Shown piece by piece: positions 36,971-49,089 of a stretch of DNA of 64,000 nt. Under the pieces are notes generated by a model. That model saw nothing but the letters and a program-made list of their open reading frames with translations, was not told the origin of the DNA and did no database searches. Position 1 is the stretch's first letter. Every line of letters starts with the position of its first letter. The stretch is from the NCBI GenBank assembly GCA_964020155.1, contig OZ026558.1, forward strand, positions 1,850,663 to 1,914,662, in the 5' to 3' direction. The translations under genes were made by a program, and so were the position numbers. Source of the stretch: Chondrilla cf. caribensis. Taxonomy: Eukaryota; Porifera; Demospongiae; Chondrillida; Chondrillidae.

Positions 36971-37453
36971 AATCATCACTAAAGACCCTTTAGAATATAC
37001 AGTATGAAGCTTTGCCATGGTATTTTGGTATGTGTATCCAAATTTAAATTTTACATACCTCATTAATTGATTGTTTTGGCGTTTGGGATGTTTGCAATTG
37101 TAGACTTGTTCTTTTCATTATCCACCATGCAAACATACTATTAGTAGTTTCTTTTCGCTCTTTTAACCTCTATTATACTTAAATATATATATTGTAATTG
37201 TTGTTGGGAAAATCCGTTTGGATTCAGGAGTGTTTAAAAATGCAGTCTGGTGAAGAGAGTTCTTCATCTGGATGTTTCAACCCTGTGGGTCATCTTCAGC
37301 AGTCGGGGTGCCTTGGGCTCCCAACAACAGTTGGAAACTTCACAGTTCGAAATCCCTATTCGATTGTATATTGTAATGATAATAATAATAATAATGATAA
37401 TCTGTTTTTTGTTCATTCACTATTATAATATTAATAATAATAATAATTCTAAA

Positions 37454-37640
37454 ATACCCCTGTAGCTCTTGCGGTCACCCTCTAGATGAGTTTGGACATC
37501 ACGGATTAAGCGAACCCCTCGTCACCACATGCTGAACACTATCATCCATCACTCATTGGCCTCGGCTACTATACCCAGCAGACTGGAACCATCCAACCTG
37601 TACAGGGCAGATTGCAAACGCCCTGATGGAGTGACATTTA
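37454..37640 (+). mobile_element. Fragment of a second non-LTR retrotransposon (C-terminal endonuclease part)
   Basis: In plus-strand frames one can read CSSCGHPLDEFGHHGLS and then LEPSNLYRADCKRPDGVT. These match, at the same order and spacing, the CxxC-H and RPDG region of the larger element at 40420-42940 (CKSCGSPVDESGTHGLS and LEPRGLYRSDGRRPDG) but are clearly divergent from it. At least one frame break separates them. It sits between two copies of an (AAT)n-tailed segment and is absent from the homologous place near 23800. Confidence 0.6.
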
Positions 37641-38308
37641 AAAACGCAGTCTGGTGAAGAGAGTTCTTCATCTGGACGTTTCAACCCTGTGGGTCATCTT
37701 CAGCAGTCGGGGTGCCTTGGGCTCCCAACAACAGTTGGAAACTTCGCAGTCCAAAATCCCTATTCGATTGTACATTGTAATGATAATAATAATAATAATG
37801 ATAATCTGTTTTTTTGTTTATTCACTGTTATAATATTAATAATAATAGTAATTCTAAAATAATAATACTAATAATAAATATGTACATTTTCATTAAGTTG
37901 TGGTTCACGCACTTCTTTCATTGTTTCAAAATGTAGATTGTTGTCTACGTGTCTACACCAATAATGTGGTTGGGATTGTTTTAAATTTATTCATATCCAG
38001 ATAATATAATGATTTCAGGCATCATTAGTTTCAACATGATTCACACAATAATAATTATAATATTATTAATGGCAATAGCTACACAGTACAATATATTAAG
38101 TAATTGTCCACAACCTATAACAATTTAACTGTAATAATATTAATAATACAGAGAGTGCGAGTGACTCACATATGATATTCAATTTGACAATATTGAATTG
38201 TATTATAAAATACATTATTAAATCAATGATTGGTATTGTCATGTACTTTGTACATGATAATATGTAAACTAAATATTGCATGATGCATTTCATGGTGCGT
38301 TTGTCACT

Positions 38309-41300
38309 TTAGGGTGTAGCAGAAGTAATGTTCACTCCTCTTCTTCTTCCATGACAATATACTGTTTTTTTCAGTGGTTTTCTCAATAAAATGGTTATCA
38401 ACTTCTGGAGTCCAAAGGTAACAGTTCCAAGAATAAGTGGAATAACAACTGATGCTGTCAGAGATACAAAAGTACCTTGCTTTGTATCCACGTTGATGAC
38501 ATAACCATTGGAACCAAAGGCTGCACAGAAGCAGCAGATTATTGCCATTAAAAGGATTAGTGCGACAGCATTAAACATCGTTCTCCCTCCTCCCTGTGGT
38601 CTTTGATGCTTTGGAGTGAAAATATAAGCCGAAATGGTAAACGCCAGGGCTGTGATGTTGGTGAGGCTTAATGTGAGAAGGATTAATACCAAAGTGTTTG
38701 TTATCACTGCAAATGGTTTGGCTAACACTGCAAACAGTGTGAGTGACAATGTAATCAAAACACTCTGGAAAGCTACCATGTTGATCCACAGTGCCGTCCC
38801 AAATAGAAGTGACTTCACATGCTTTGTATTACAGCAACAGAACAGTACGGCAACTGGTATCATGAGAATGTAGGGAATGGCAGGTGGTGCGGTCTTGTAT
38901 GAAAAATATATAGCAATGGGCAATCCTGGAAGAATACCCATTGCTATTCCAAAGATGTATGGAATTATAAGTCTCTTGTTGCTGTCATCTGATAGGAGTA
39001 GCTGCTTGACTACTGATATGTGTCCGTAAAACAACACTGTTGCAGTTATTAATCCAATCACAGTCACTCCCCACATTAAGCCGTAGTACTGGTATGAATA
39101 GGAATAGCTTTGGTCAATGCAGTGTTTTATTTGCCTTTTTATCACCCCTATAGCAATTAACCACAGCAGAACGACTTCCAGTATGCCTCCAATTAGGAAA
39201 TACACTCCATATCTAACAGTGATATGGTGGAATTTGCTACCACTGATTCTACTGGGTAGGATGTATGTTGCATCATTGGCAGTTCTTTTGATGACAACAA
39301 TCCCACTATGTGTCTTCCTTTTTAGTTCACCAAGTGCATAGTCTTGGAGCTACATGCATGGGGAGAAAATTGGAACTACTTTACAAACATGAGTGAAATA
39401 TCAGACTGATAAAAATGATTTCCATAATATAGAATACCATTATTACGTACGTGTTATTATATAGTATAAAAGTAAAGTGTTAAAAAGGGAGAGTTGCACA
39501 ACATAAATGAATCAGATGTACCTTGAAGGCCATCATTATGATGATATGTTAACAATAAGAACAATTCCCATTACGAGAGAACACCTGTCTTTATCCAAAC
39601 CATGGAGAGTCATTTGTGACATATAACACTGTATAATAATTATTATCATTACTGTCATTATCATAATATCATAAAATATCATTACTGCATATTTCATTAT
39701 TCCACAGGGAATTAATAATTGTTATAATTGTGGATGGCCACATATTTATGACACAAGGTACTATAGAAACTCCAAGCTGAGACAGATCATGTTCTCTGTA
39801 TTCAGTTATTGAGTATTAATTTATTGAGTATCACAGCTACTTATTGTTGAGTATGATTGGAATCATCCCATATGCCATATACACTAAATAAATGGGAGCA
39901 GCACATGTACCAACTTGAAATTGATCTGCTAAGGGAACATTTCTGTTATCAAGTTTAGAACAAACATATACTTAATATAATTTTGAGTATGCAGCCCTCA
40001 AGTGATGAATCCCAAAGGAAGCATTAATATTTCTTATAGTAACAGCCACATACATACATGGGTAGGCTCACTCAGGCTGTAGAAGACTGCATAACTAAAC
40101 CCATATAACCATGAAATCATGTACTGTGTATGTAATATAATAATATGTAATATTTTTGACCGTACTCAGGAAAAGGGAGTCTTTTGGTGGATTTCACCGA
40201 ATTTGCATTTTGGTATCACTGGAACGCACCTCCAATGCTCTACAACATGGTGCAAATAGTGTGTCGATAGCTTATTCTATTCCAAAGTTACATGCAAATT
40301 AGTCCCAATATTGCACATACTCGAATTTTAGAAATCGAACATTTTCAGCTTCACTCCCAGAAAGTAGTATAATACAGTGAATTCTCATTAATCTACCACC
40401 ACTTTATCTCCAAAACCTCCATGGGAATGTTCATTCCTGTTCGCCAGACGTTGCTTACAAAGCCCATATAGGGGCGGCCACAGGAGGAATTTGACAACTT
40501 CCATCAATAAAGCGGTCGAGGAAGAGAAAGACTCCATCAAATGCCCCCACACAAAGTCCATATCAGATCCGCTGAAGTCCCTAGCAGCTCGGTTTCAGCA
40601 AAGATAGAAGAAGGGGACTTCCAGGGTGCAGTCCGTCTGGCCAGCTCATCAGACACATTTGCCCCCATTGATGATCATACACTGGAGATCCTCAGAGAGA
40701 AACATTCACCTCCTCACCCCGCCTCCAACATCCCACCATTTCAATCCCAGGAGGAAGACCTTATCATTAGCTCTTCTGTAGTACGTAAAGCCATCTATTC
40801 CTTTCCAGCAGGCTCTGCTGGGGGGCCCGATGGGCTGTGCCCTCAACACCTCAAGAACATTCTAGTTAATGCTGGAGACGAGCTGGAAAGTGAAATCATG
40901 CACTCCGTCACCACCTTCGTCAACTTGGTGTCCAGGGGTGAGGTCCTACCATCTGCCTGTCCCTTCTTCTTTGGAACTTAACTCATTGGACTGAACAAGA
41001 AAGATGGTGGAGTAAGACCAATTGCAGTAGGATTTACACTACACCGCTTAGCAGCCAAATGCTGTGCCATCTACATCAAAGATGAAATGGGATCCCTCCT
41101 CTCTCCATCTCAGCCTGGGTACGGCACCAGCAATGGTTCTGAAGCTGCTGTTCATGCAGCCAGGACCTATCTATCCAATATGGGTGAGGATAAGCTCCTG
41201 CTCAAGTTAGACTTCAACAACGCCTTCAATTCAATCCGACGTGATAAGATGTTAAATGCTGTCCTGGAAAAAGCCCCTGTCATCTATCCTCTGGTTCACT

Positions 41301-43629
41301 CCGTATATAGCCAGCCGACCTATCTCTATTTTGGGGACAATATCATTCCATCATCGGAGGGTGTCCTCTTCTGCCTCACCATCCTTGAGTTAACTTCTAA
41401 TCTGAAAGCAGAAGTCTGCATCTTTTATCTGGATGACGGGACCTTAGGTGGTACCCTCGAAGATGTCACTTCAGATTTTAAGTTTCTTGAGGCAGCATCA
41501 AAAGACCTGGGCCTCCACTTGAACAAATCCAAATGTGAAGTTATTTGTGCTGAGGGTCCCATCAAATCATCCATAATGTCTGGCTTTCCATCTTTTCTAT
41601 CCGTCAATCCAACAGATGCAACCATCCTCGGTGCCCCAATTGGTGGTTTCCCATCAATTGACTTGATACGCGAGTCTAAAATCAAGCATTTACAATCTCT
41701 TGGAGAGAGGCTCAAGATCCTTCATGCCCATGATGCTCTTTGCTTACTGCAGCATGCCCTCGTCCTTCCTAAAGTGTTGTATGTCTTGAGGACTGCTCCA
41801 TGCTTCCAATCCGAGCTCTTAAAGACTTTTGACTCAGCCCAACGTTCCATTTTGGAGTCCATATGTAATATCACTCTGAACAATACTTTCTGGCTACAAG
41901 CATCGATGCCTATAAATCACGGCGGGCTTGGTATTAGGAGTGCGCTATGCTTGCCCCCTCAGCATTTCTTGCCTCAGCTGCTGGCTGCTCTCCTCTCCTG
42001 CCTTCACTTCTACCTACCGCTCACACCATCAGGCAAGAGGCTCTCCAGGTTTGGCAGGACTCCACTAACAAGACACCCCCTTCAGGCCGGTATGCACTCA
42101 AGCAGAAGAGCTGGGATTTACCCATTGTGGAAGTGACTTTCACTTCCTTAGTCCAGTCGGCTGATGCCAAGGCACGCGCTCGCCTTTTAGCTGCCCTCGA
42201 GAAGGAATCTGGGGCCTGGTTGTCTGCTGCCCCAGTTTCGGCAATTGGACTGAGGATAGATGACGAGTCTATCAGAGTAGCAACAGGCTTAGGACTTGGT
42301 TCCTCCCTTTGTGTGAAGCATTCTTGCAAGAGCTGTGGGAGCCCAGTGGATGAATCTGGCACACACGGTCTCAGTTGCCGTAAACGTCAGGGCAGCATCC
42401 CTCGCCACTCTGGGCTGAATCATCTCATTCAGAAGGCTCTTGTGTCCGCCCAGGTTCCAGTCACCCTGGAGCCCCGTGGCCTGTATCGGTCTGATGGTCG
42501 TAGACCAGATGGCCTGTCCCTTATTCCATGGTCACATGGTCGTGCTTTGGTGTGGGACGCAACCTGCCGAGATACCTACTCTCCCTCCTACCTCCAGCAC
42601 AGCTCTACCAAGGCCGGTGCAGTTGCAGATGAAGCGAAGTGTCGTTTATATGCCCAGCTCTGCACTACTCATTGTTTTGTGCCCCTGTCTTTTGAAACAT
42701 CAGGGGTTTTCAGCCAGAAATCATTACACTTTCTCAGGGACCTGGCCACTCGAATACGCCAGCAAAATCATGATCCACTTGCGTACTTGAAATTGTGCCA
42801 GAGAATCAGTGTCACCATTCAGAAATTCATCACTGATTGTGTGTTAGGTACTTGCTTATGAAACTTTAATGTACTATTTTATGTATCATGTGTGCATGTG
42901 AACTTTATATAATTATGTGTAATAATGAAAAAAAAAAATATATATATAATATATGTATACAAATGTTGATATACAAAGAGTAGTAAGTAATGATATAACT
43001 ACACTAATATAACTAACATATTAACAAGAGCCTAATACACAAATTGAATTAAATTTTACAAATATATATACATACATAATATACATAATAATATAATACA
43101 CATAATATATATACTGCGTGCATATAATAATTATTATTATAACATTACAATATAACATGGAGTAACATTAGCTTACCGAAGTTGTTATTTGTAGTAGGAA
43201 TTCAAGCGTCACATTTGGGCATGGGTGAGGTACATTCAATTGAGTATCAGGCATCTCACATTCTCTGAAGTAGTTAAGAACGTACATTATTAATCTAGTC
43301 AAGTACATTGGCTTACAAAGGAGAAAAACTGGGGATGAAAGCCAGATCCAATGTTTAGCCACGAGACCGTCTCTGTGAGTCAGTATGATCACTGTTGTTC
43401 CATTCGATAGTACACTTTGATAGGAAACGTCCACTGAAAATGGTAGGTGGCCATTTGGAGGGTAGAAGATCTTGTACAATCTGTATCTGTTCTCTGTGTT
43501 GTTGATGAAGGTCTTCTGTTCAAATTCCAAGAAATCAGAAACACATTTGGTCCCAGTTGTATGAGAGTGAGCTCCACACAAGATCAAGAGTCCCAATAAA
43601 ACACATGTTATGTACACTACAGAGGACAT
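38309..43629 (-). CDS. Type C polytopic membrane protein (gene C2)
   Basis: Exon 1 is 43177-43629 (151 codons, start MSSVVYITC) with a GTAAGC donor. Exon 2 is 38309-39349 (346 codons plus stop) after a TGTAG acceptor. Total 497 residues. Nearly the same protein as C1: exon 2 differs at about a dozen residues, and the ectodomain differs mainly around GLVAKHW, where C1 has GHMNKDW. The intron is about 3.8 kb because it holds a retrotransposon remnant in the opposite orientation. No coding lesion was seen, so the gene may still be expressed if the long intron is spliced. Confidence 0.84.
40420..42940 (+). mobile_element. 5'-truncated non-LTR retrotransposon in C2 intron
   Basis: Inserted where the C1 intron is uninterrupted: homology to 26600 stops at about 40419. 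It ends in a poly(A) run (42928-42937). Much richer in G+C than its surroundings. Its orientation is opposite to C2, so it lies antisense within the intron. No target-site duplication could be defined in the AT-rich right flank. The coding part is described at 40541-42861. Confidence 0.85.
40541..42861 (+). pseudogene. Retrotransposon polyprotein: reverse transcriptase plus putative PD-(D/E)XK endonuclease, inactivated
   Basis: Reads in order: AGGPDGLCPQHLKN (about 40820), KKDGGVRPIAVG (41000), LLKLDFNNAFNS (41190-41230), FYLDDGTLGG (41421-41450, the catalytic Asp pair), a CKSCG...HGLSC zinc-knuckle-like site (42325-42380), then RRPDGLSLIPW and LVWDATCRDTY (42500-42575), which fit a restriction-like endonuclease as in R2-type elements. 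Lesions: an in-frame TAA at 40979, loss of the usual QGDPLGP-type motif before LLFCL (here EGVLFCL), and a frameshift near 41945. The N-terminus is missing. Superfamily assignment is tentative. Confidence 0.8.
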
Positions 43630-45871
43630 ATGTGTTCCTTCCAGATTCCCTTACAAATAATGGAAGTTATCCAGTTGTAAATGTTGGTTTACGTACACTA
43701 CAAATCCAGTTACACAGTACAAGTGTTGCTTTAAATACTCATTGACATACCCACATATAGTAGTCAAAATTACATCATAATGGTGATCTAATTATAGAAC
43801 ATGTCTGCAGTTCAACGTGCCTATTGATTTATATTTATTTTAGTGTGTCTGGTATAACATTTGCATGGATTACCATTATAATCATTAAGCTGATGACTTA
43901 ATACTCTGTTGAATTGATGAATCTGAAGACAAACTTGTTTTGCATAATTTTGTGAGTTTAATAAAATGAACTTTCTTAATATATATTATGGTGGGACCAT
44001 GCAGGAAATTGTGTTGGATTAAAATGTTTGGTGGATGAAGTGGTAGCAGATTAATGGGAATTCACTGTAAATCACAATTGATAAGTACCTACTACAAGTG
44101 TAATGACGTGCTAGACTAAGTGTCACGTGGAATAGTTATGGACACATACCATAATCAACAGTGATGTCACAATAGATAATCTAATAATAGAACATGCTCA
44201 TAATATATATAAACCATTATGTCTATTATTAGTGTGTCTGCATGGTTTAACTGCTACAAGGAATTGACATGTATGATATGTGTATGCCATTATAATATAC
44301 TTTCCTTACTCCAATGTTTTCTTGAAGCTGAAAGTAATTCAGTATGTGTGTTAGTGTAATACACACCATATGTGTTCAACAGTTCACAATAACAGTTAGA
44401 ATCCCAAATCTGTCCTGTTTTCATACTGAAAGTGATAATCATTGCGTTTGCATAATGTGATCACATAACAATAACATGGTACACCTTGTTCCATTCAGTT
44501 TTATTAAGGGATCAATAAGGGCTGACGTAAGGCGTCGCAAGTTTATAGGTCTATAGGAGGGGAATTTCAGCATGTGAATGTACAAATTGCAGTGCAGAGA
44601 TATCTTTGCAGCATTGAAAGTACACATGCATGTTCTTTGAAGGTGATGTGTATGGTGTAAGTGATGAAATAGACCTAATGTACAACAGACAGGCTTACAA
44701 TACTAGACACTTGACACGATTGACAAAATAATAACAGCGTACACAACAAGTGAAAATATTTAGGCTTATCTGATTTTAACCTCTCAATTATACCCTATCT
44801 GTGGATCTGATAAGATATCTTGCTAGGCAAAACTCATATAGTATGGAATGGATATCCTCTGGTATAAAAGTATGATAATGGTATTATATGCCCCGAATTA
44901 ATTAATATAACTCAGCCCGTTTTAATAGATGACTGCAAACTTAGACACCACTGAAACGTACAATTGTGGCATGCTGTGGTGTGGTATGGTCCCCCTTAAT
45001 AATAACCCCAGGGCTAATAGATACCCTAAATGGAAGAAAACATCAATTCCTAATCTAACCTATATAACATCATGCAATTCCTAATCTAACCTATATAACA
45101 TCATGCAATTCCTAATCTAACCTATAAAACAAATTTAATATTACAAAATTTCTAGTAACTTTACTTAAGGAAACTGCCTACGAGGTTCTATGTATGTTAA
45201 CTCAGTTGGTAAGTTTATTGGGTGATCTAAATTTGAAGTCAAAAACTTGTAATTGTTCTTATTGACCAAGCTAGTACCAGTCATGTCACGAAACAGGTAA
45301 TGGCCATTTAATCATTGCATAAAACGAAAATGACAGCAGAAAGAGAAAACGCAGAGAGCAGACGCAATAAAAAGTTGATTTGCCAATTATATTTTCACAA
45401 TGATGCTCCTAACAACATTCACTGTACAAATGTACCATTTTTGTAATACTACTGAATCAGATGTGCCTACTGTATCATTATAAGTGTATTTGGATTGATT
45501 GAAGAATTAAATAAGCTCTGATAGGCCGAGGGAGGTCACTTGACCCCTGGACCCCCTGGATCTGCCCAATATTATGTAAATGTATCATCATAATATGAAA
45601 TAGGTTCCCAATGCAAATGGACTTGTAGATGTATCATGTAAACTAGTTTTGTACTCTCCAAATGAATTACGAGTGAAAAATGCACGTATGAAATTAAATT
45701 CATTATTACAATTCATACATGATATTTAATGGGTTGTCATTTGGATAAAGCTATAATATAAGGTAAAATCACTCAATAATATTATTATATTATGATAACA
45801 TGATGTGCATTAATGAATGTTAATAGTACCATGTAAGTTTGCATATAATTTCATTTGCATAATTATGCTGA
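43630..45871. other. Intergenic stretch C2 to type A pseudogene
   Basis: Copy of 27709-29844. Contains a 31-bp tandem repeat at 45044-45131 (three units starting CAATTCCTAATCTAACC) not present in copy 1, and the GC-rich type A 3' motif at 45525-45570. No gene. Confidence 0.5.
45044..45131. repeat. 31-bp tandem repeat, about 2.8 units
   Basis: Units begin CAATTCCTAATCTAACC at 45044, 45075 and 45106 and are identical except in the last. Confidence 0.9.
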
Positions 45872-46770
45872 TCACGGATTAAGAATTTCTTCATCCTCAA
45901 TTAACTCAGTTGTATTTCCCTCAGCAGACTGATCTCTGCTATCATTACTCCTCTTGTGTACCTGATCACCACCTGAATTATTCAAAAGCCTTGAGATCAA
46001 TGTCTTCAGGAAGAATGTAACTGCTCCAAGAATGACTGGAATGAAAGCGGAGCTGAGTAAAGTCTTGGTATTGTTTTGCTTTGTGTCTGAATTGATGGCA
46101 TATCCACTGGAACAGCACAATAACAGCCAACCATAGCAAGTAGTGGGATGAGTACTGCAGCATGCAGTATGGTGGTTCCTCTTCCCTGTGGTCTCTGTCT
46201 CTTTGGAGTGAAGAGGTAGGCAGAAATTGTGAACACCAAAGCGAAAATGTTGATAAGGCAGAAAAGACAAAGTACGAGAACAAGTGCATTTGTAATGACA
46301 GCAAATGGCTCAGCAAGCACTGCAACACCAATAATTGTTCCGTGTATGGTGATGTAAAGTACTGTCATCGCGTTGATCACAATACCAATACAAAATACAA
46401 ATGGCTTTGTACGCTGCAGCTTACAGCAACAGAAGAGTACAGCAGTTGGAATCAAGAAAATGTATGGCATTGATGGTGGTTTAATTGTTCGAGCAAAGTA
46501 TATGGCAATGGGTACTGCAAGCAGAGCAGGGAGGCTGGCTATGCCATTACCAGTGACTAAGAAACCAATATCACTTCCATTTTGAGATGATACGCTGTTC
46601 ATTACTGATAATATGCTGTACATCATGAATGGCAACATGAAGATGTTGCAACTTGTGATACCACTTATCAGTCCATAATGCTTGTAGGTGTAGAAATGAG
46701 TTTGTTGTACATGAGTCTCCAAATGGCACTTCAACACTAGGATAATTCCAATTGAGACCAATATAATAAT
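45872..46770 (-). pseudogene. Type A exon 2 pseudogene, mosaic
   Basis: The 3' part (45872-46110) follows the lineage of the pseudogene at 29845, sharing NNSGGDQVHKR and the 7-bp deletion at about 46112 that shifts frame. The middle (about 46150-46740) is almost identical to the neighbouring intact gene A3 (47635-48240), as expected for gene conversion. At about 46770 the exon stops within an AT-rich junction and exon 1 is missing. Confidence 0.85.
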
Positions 46771-46794
46771 ATATAATAATATACCAATATATAC

Positions 46795-46950
46795 CAAAAC
46801 AAGGCAGAACCAATGATAGTTCCATGCAAGGTGATGTAAAGCACTGCCATCACGTTGATCACAATACCCATACAAAATACAAATGGCTTTGTACGCTGCA
46901 GCTTACAGCAGCAGAAGAGTACAGCAGTTGGAATCAAGAAAATGTATATA
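46795..46950 (-). pseudogene. Orphan fragment of type A exon 2
   Basis: About 150 bp encoding the LIPTAVLFCCCKLQRTKPF region through LHGTIIG of a type A protein, inserted between the truncated exon at 45872-46770 and the 3' flank of A3. Both ends are abrupt. Confidence 0.8.
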
Positions 46951-47360
46951 CTACATGTTATTGAAGGTAATATATAGTGTTAGTGATTGATGTACGACAG
47001 ATATACTTATTCCTTTCCTAAGTACTCCTGGTGTGCCTACTGTTTCCTTATAAATCCATTTTTATTTATTGAAAAATTATATAATGCCTGATCTAGGCCA
47101 AATGGGTCACTTGACCCCTGGACCTCCTGGATCTGCATATTTTGCTTTACACAAATGGACACGAAGACAAAATCATATAAATTAGTTTTCTACTGTTTAC
47201 GGCTGCACATTTGTATGAAACCATATTAATATAATGTAAAATCACTCAATGTGTGATAACTTGATGTATGTTAATGAATGATAATTTTGCTGATGTAATT
47301 AAGAAAGATGTAAGTTTGCACAGTATTATCATGTGAAATATTTGAATAATATTATGCCGA
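46951..47360. other. 3' flank of A3
   Basis: Matches 14630-15048 and 34010-34395. GC-rich type A 3' motif at 47095-47135. No gene. Confidence 0.5.
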
Positions 47361-49001
47361 TCATGGATTAAGAATTTCTTCATCCTCAATTAACTCAACT
47401 GTGTTTCCCTCAGCAGACTGATCTCTGCTATCATTGCCCCTCTTGTGTAACTGATTACCACCTGAATTATCCAACAGCTTCCAAATCAATGTCTTCAGGA
47501 AGAATGTAACTGTTCCAAGGATGACTGGAATGGAAGCAGAGCTGAGTAAAGCCCTAGAATTGTCTTGCTTTGTGTCCACATTGATGGCATATCCACTGGA
47601 GCCAAGGACAGCACAATAACAGCCAACCATAGCAAGTAGTGGGATGAGTACCACAGCATGCAGTATGGTGGTTCCTCTTCCCTGTGGTCTCTGTCTCTTT
47701 GGAGTGAAGAGGTAGGCAGAAATTGTAAACACCAAAGCGAAAATGTTGATAAGGCAGAAAAGACAAAGTACGAGAACAAGTGCATTTGTAATGACAGCAA
47801 ATGGCTCAGCAAGCACTGCAACACCAATAATTGTTCCGTGTATGGTGATGTAAAGTACTGTCATCGCGTTGATCACAATACCAATACAAAATACAAATGG
47901 CTTTGTACGCTGCAGCTTACAGCAACAGAAGAGTACAGCAGTTGGAATCAAGAAAATGTATGGCATTGATGGTGGTTTAATTGTTCGAGCAAAGTATATG
48001 GCAATGGGTACTGCAAGCAGAGCAGGGAGGCTGGCTATGCCATTACCAGTGACTAAGAAACCAATATCACTTCCATTTTGAGGTGATACGCTGTTCATTA
48101 CTGATAATATGCTGTACATCATGAATGGCAACATGAAGATGTTGCAACTTGTGATACCACTTATCAGTCCATAATGCTTGTAGGTGTAGAAATGAGTTTG
48201 TTGTACATGAGTCTCCAAATGGCACTTCAACACTAGGATAATTCCAATTGAGACCAATATAAGCTCCATTACCGTACCAATGTACAAAATCCTTCGAGTG
48301 ACATTGAAGCGTTTGTTGAAATCAGTAAAATCTTTTGGAATTTGAAGAAATTCCTGATTGTAATTGCAGGTTTCTTGAACAAATCCTGAGTGCTGGTTAA
48401 TTTTTGTATCATCTTCAAGTGCATAATCCTGAAGCTGGATGAGGAATGCATGATTAATATACAGTAATAATATTATACTATCAATAATATTAATTGGACA
48501 ATGTGTACATATGATCATACTTACTGAAGAGGTTATTTGCAATAGGAATCTTCTTGTCACATTGAAACAAGGATATGGAACAAAAATTGTTATTTTAGTA
48601 GGGATCCATTCTTCAAAATAGTTCAATGTGTACAGTGAGAGTTTGTTGAGAAACTCTGGTCTACTGTATATGAACACTATTGAAGACATCCATATCAGCT
48701 CAGGTCTCGGACAGGATGATGTACTGAGCAACGTGACTTCTGATCCATTTGCATCAATTGATTTATAATCCACTATCACTGAATATGGTAAATGTCCATA
48801 CGGTGGGTAGAAGGCCTTGGGCAATTTCTGCCTGTTTTCTGTGTTGTTCATGAAGGTCATCTCTTCAAACTTTCTGTAATCTTCAACACAGTTGCTGGAG
48901 CTCTCAGTGATGCTGAACCCATTGGATGCTGTACAAGCACAATACAGTATTGACGATATACCAAAGGCAGTCAACAATGTAAACCTCACTAGAATGGCCA
49001 T
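47361..49001 (-). CDS. Type A polytopic membrane protein (gene A3)
   Basis: Exon 1 is 48525-49001 (159 codons) and exon 2 is 47361-48434 (357 codons plus stop); 516 residues. The 90-bp phase-0 intron is open in frame. Residues 1-25 are the signal peptide, then an ectodomain with CVEDYRKFEE, three sequons and further cysteines at PYPC and in the linker (QETC). Hydrophobic segments lie at about 208-230, 248-271, 282-308, 317-331 (ending LFCCC), 339-358, 360-384, 385-402, 417-437 and 458-480. The charged loop TPKRQRPQGR and a 35-residue hydrophilic tail fit a cytosolic C-terminus. Unknown family; possible surface receptor or transporter. A Met 32 codons upstream is also in frame. Confidence 0.89.
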   Translation of the reverse strand: MAILVRFTLLTAFGISSILYCACTASNGFSITESSSNCVEDYRKFEEMTFMNNTENRQKLPKAFYPPYGHLPYSVIVDYKSIDANGSEVTLLSTSSCPRPELIWMSSIVFIYSRPEFLNKLSLYTLNYFEEWIPTKITIFVPYPCFNVTRRFLLQITSSVSMIICTHCPINIIDSIILLLYINHAFLIQLQDYALEDDTKINQHSGFVQETCNYNQEFLQIPKDFTDFNKRFNVTRRILYIGTVMELILVSIGIILVLKCHLETHVQQTHFYTYKHYGLISGITSCNIFMLPFMMYSILSVMNSVSPQNGSDIGFLVTGNGIASLPALLAVPIAIYFARTIKPPSMPYIFLIPTAVLFCCCKLQRTKPFVFCIGIVINAMTVLYITIHGTIIGVAVLAEPFAVITNALVLVLCLFCLINIFALVFTISAYLFTPKRQRPQGRGTTILHAVVLIPLLAMVGCYCAVLGSSGYAINVDTKQDNSRALLSSASIPVILGTVTFFLKTLIWKLLDNSGGNQLHKRGNDSRDQSAEGNTVELIEDEEILNP

Positions 49002-49089
49002 AACTGTTGGAACTGTGGTCGTACTGTGCGTAACTGTATTTATCAAGTCACAACTGGTACTCGATGTGTATATGAAAATGAAAGCAATT

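Larger units (their letters stand above)
35734..38308. other. Repeat-rich 3' flank of C2
   Basis: Copy of 22122-24499 with an internal deletion near 36970. Contains the TTGTAACAAC palindromic minisatellite (36860-36970), two copies of the (AAT)n-tailed segment (37222-37440 and 37640-37860) and a retrotransposon fragment between them. Confidence 0.5.
39350..43176 (-). other. Intron of C2
   Basis: 39350-40419 and 42940-43176 are host intron. Part of the C1 intron (about 26630-27080, with its microsatellites) has no counterpart here and was lost or replaced at the insertion. Confidence 0.65.
35733..46770. repeat. C/A duplication block, copy 2
   Basis: Second copy of the 22122-32000 block. The left breakpoint lies inside a type A exon 1, at TATGTTAATAATT. 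The right end falls in an AT-rich junction within a type A exon 2. Expanded by the retroelement in the C2 intron. Confidence 0.85.
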
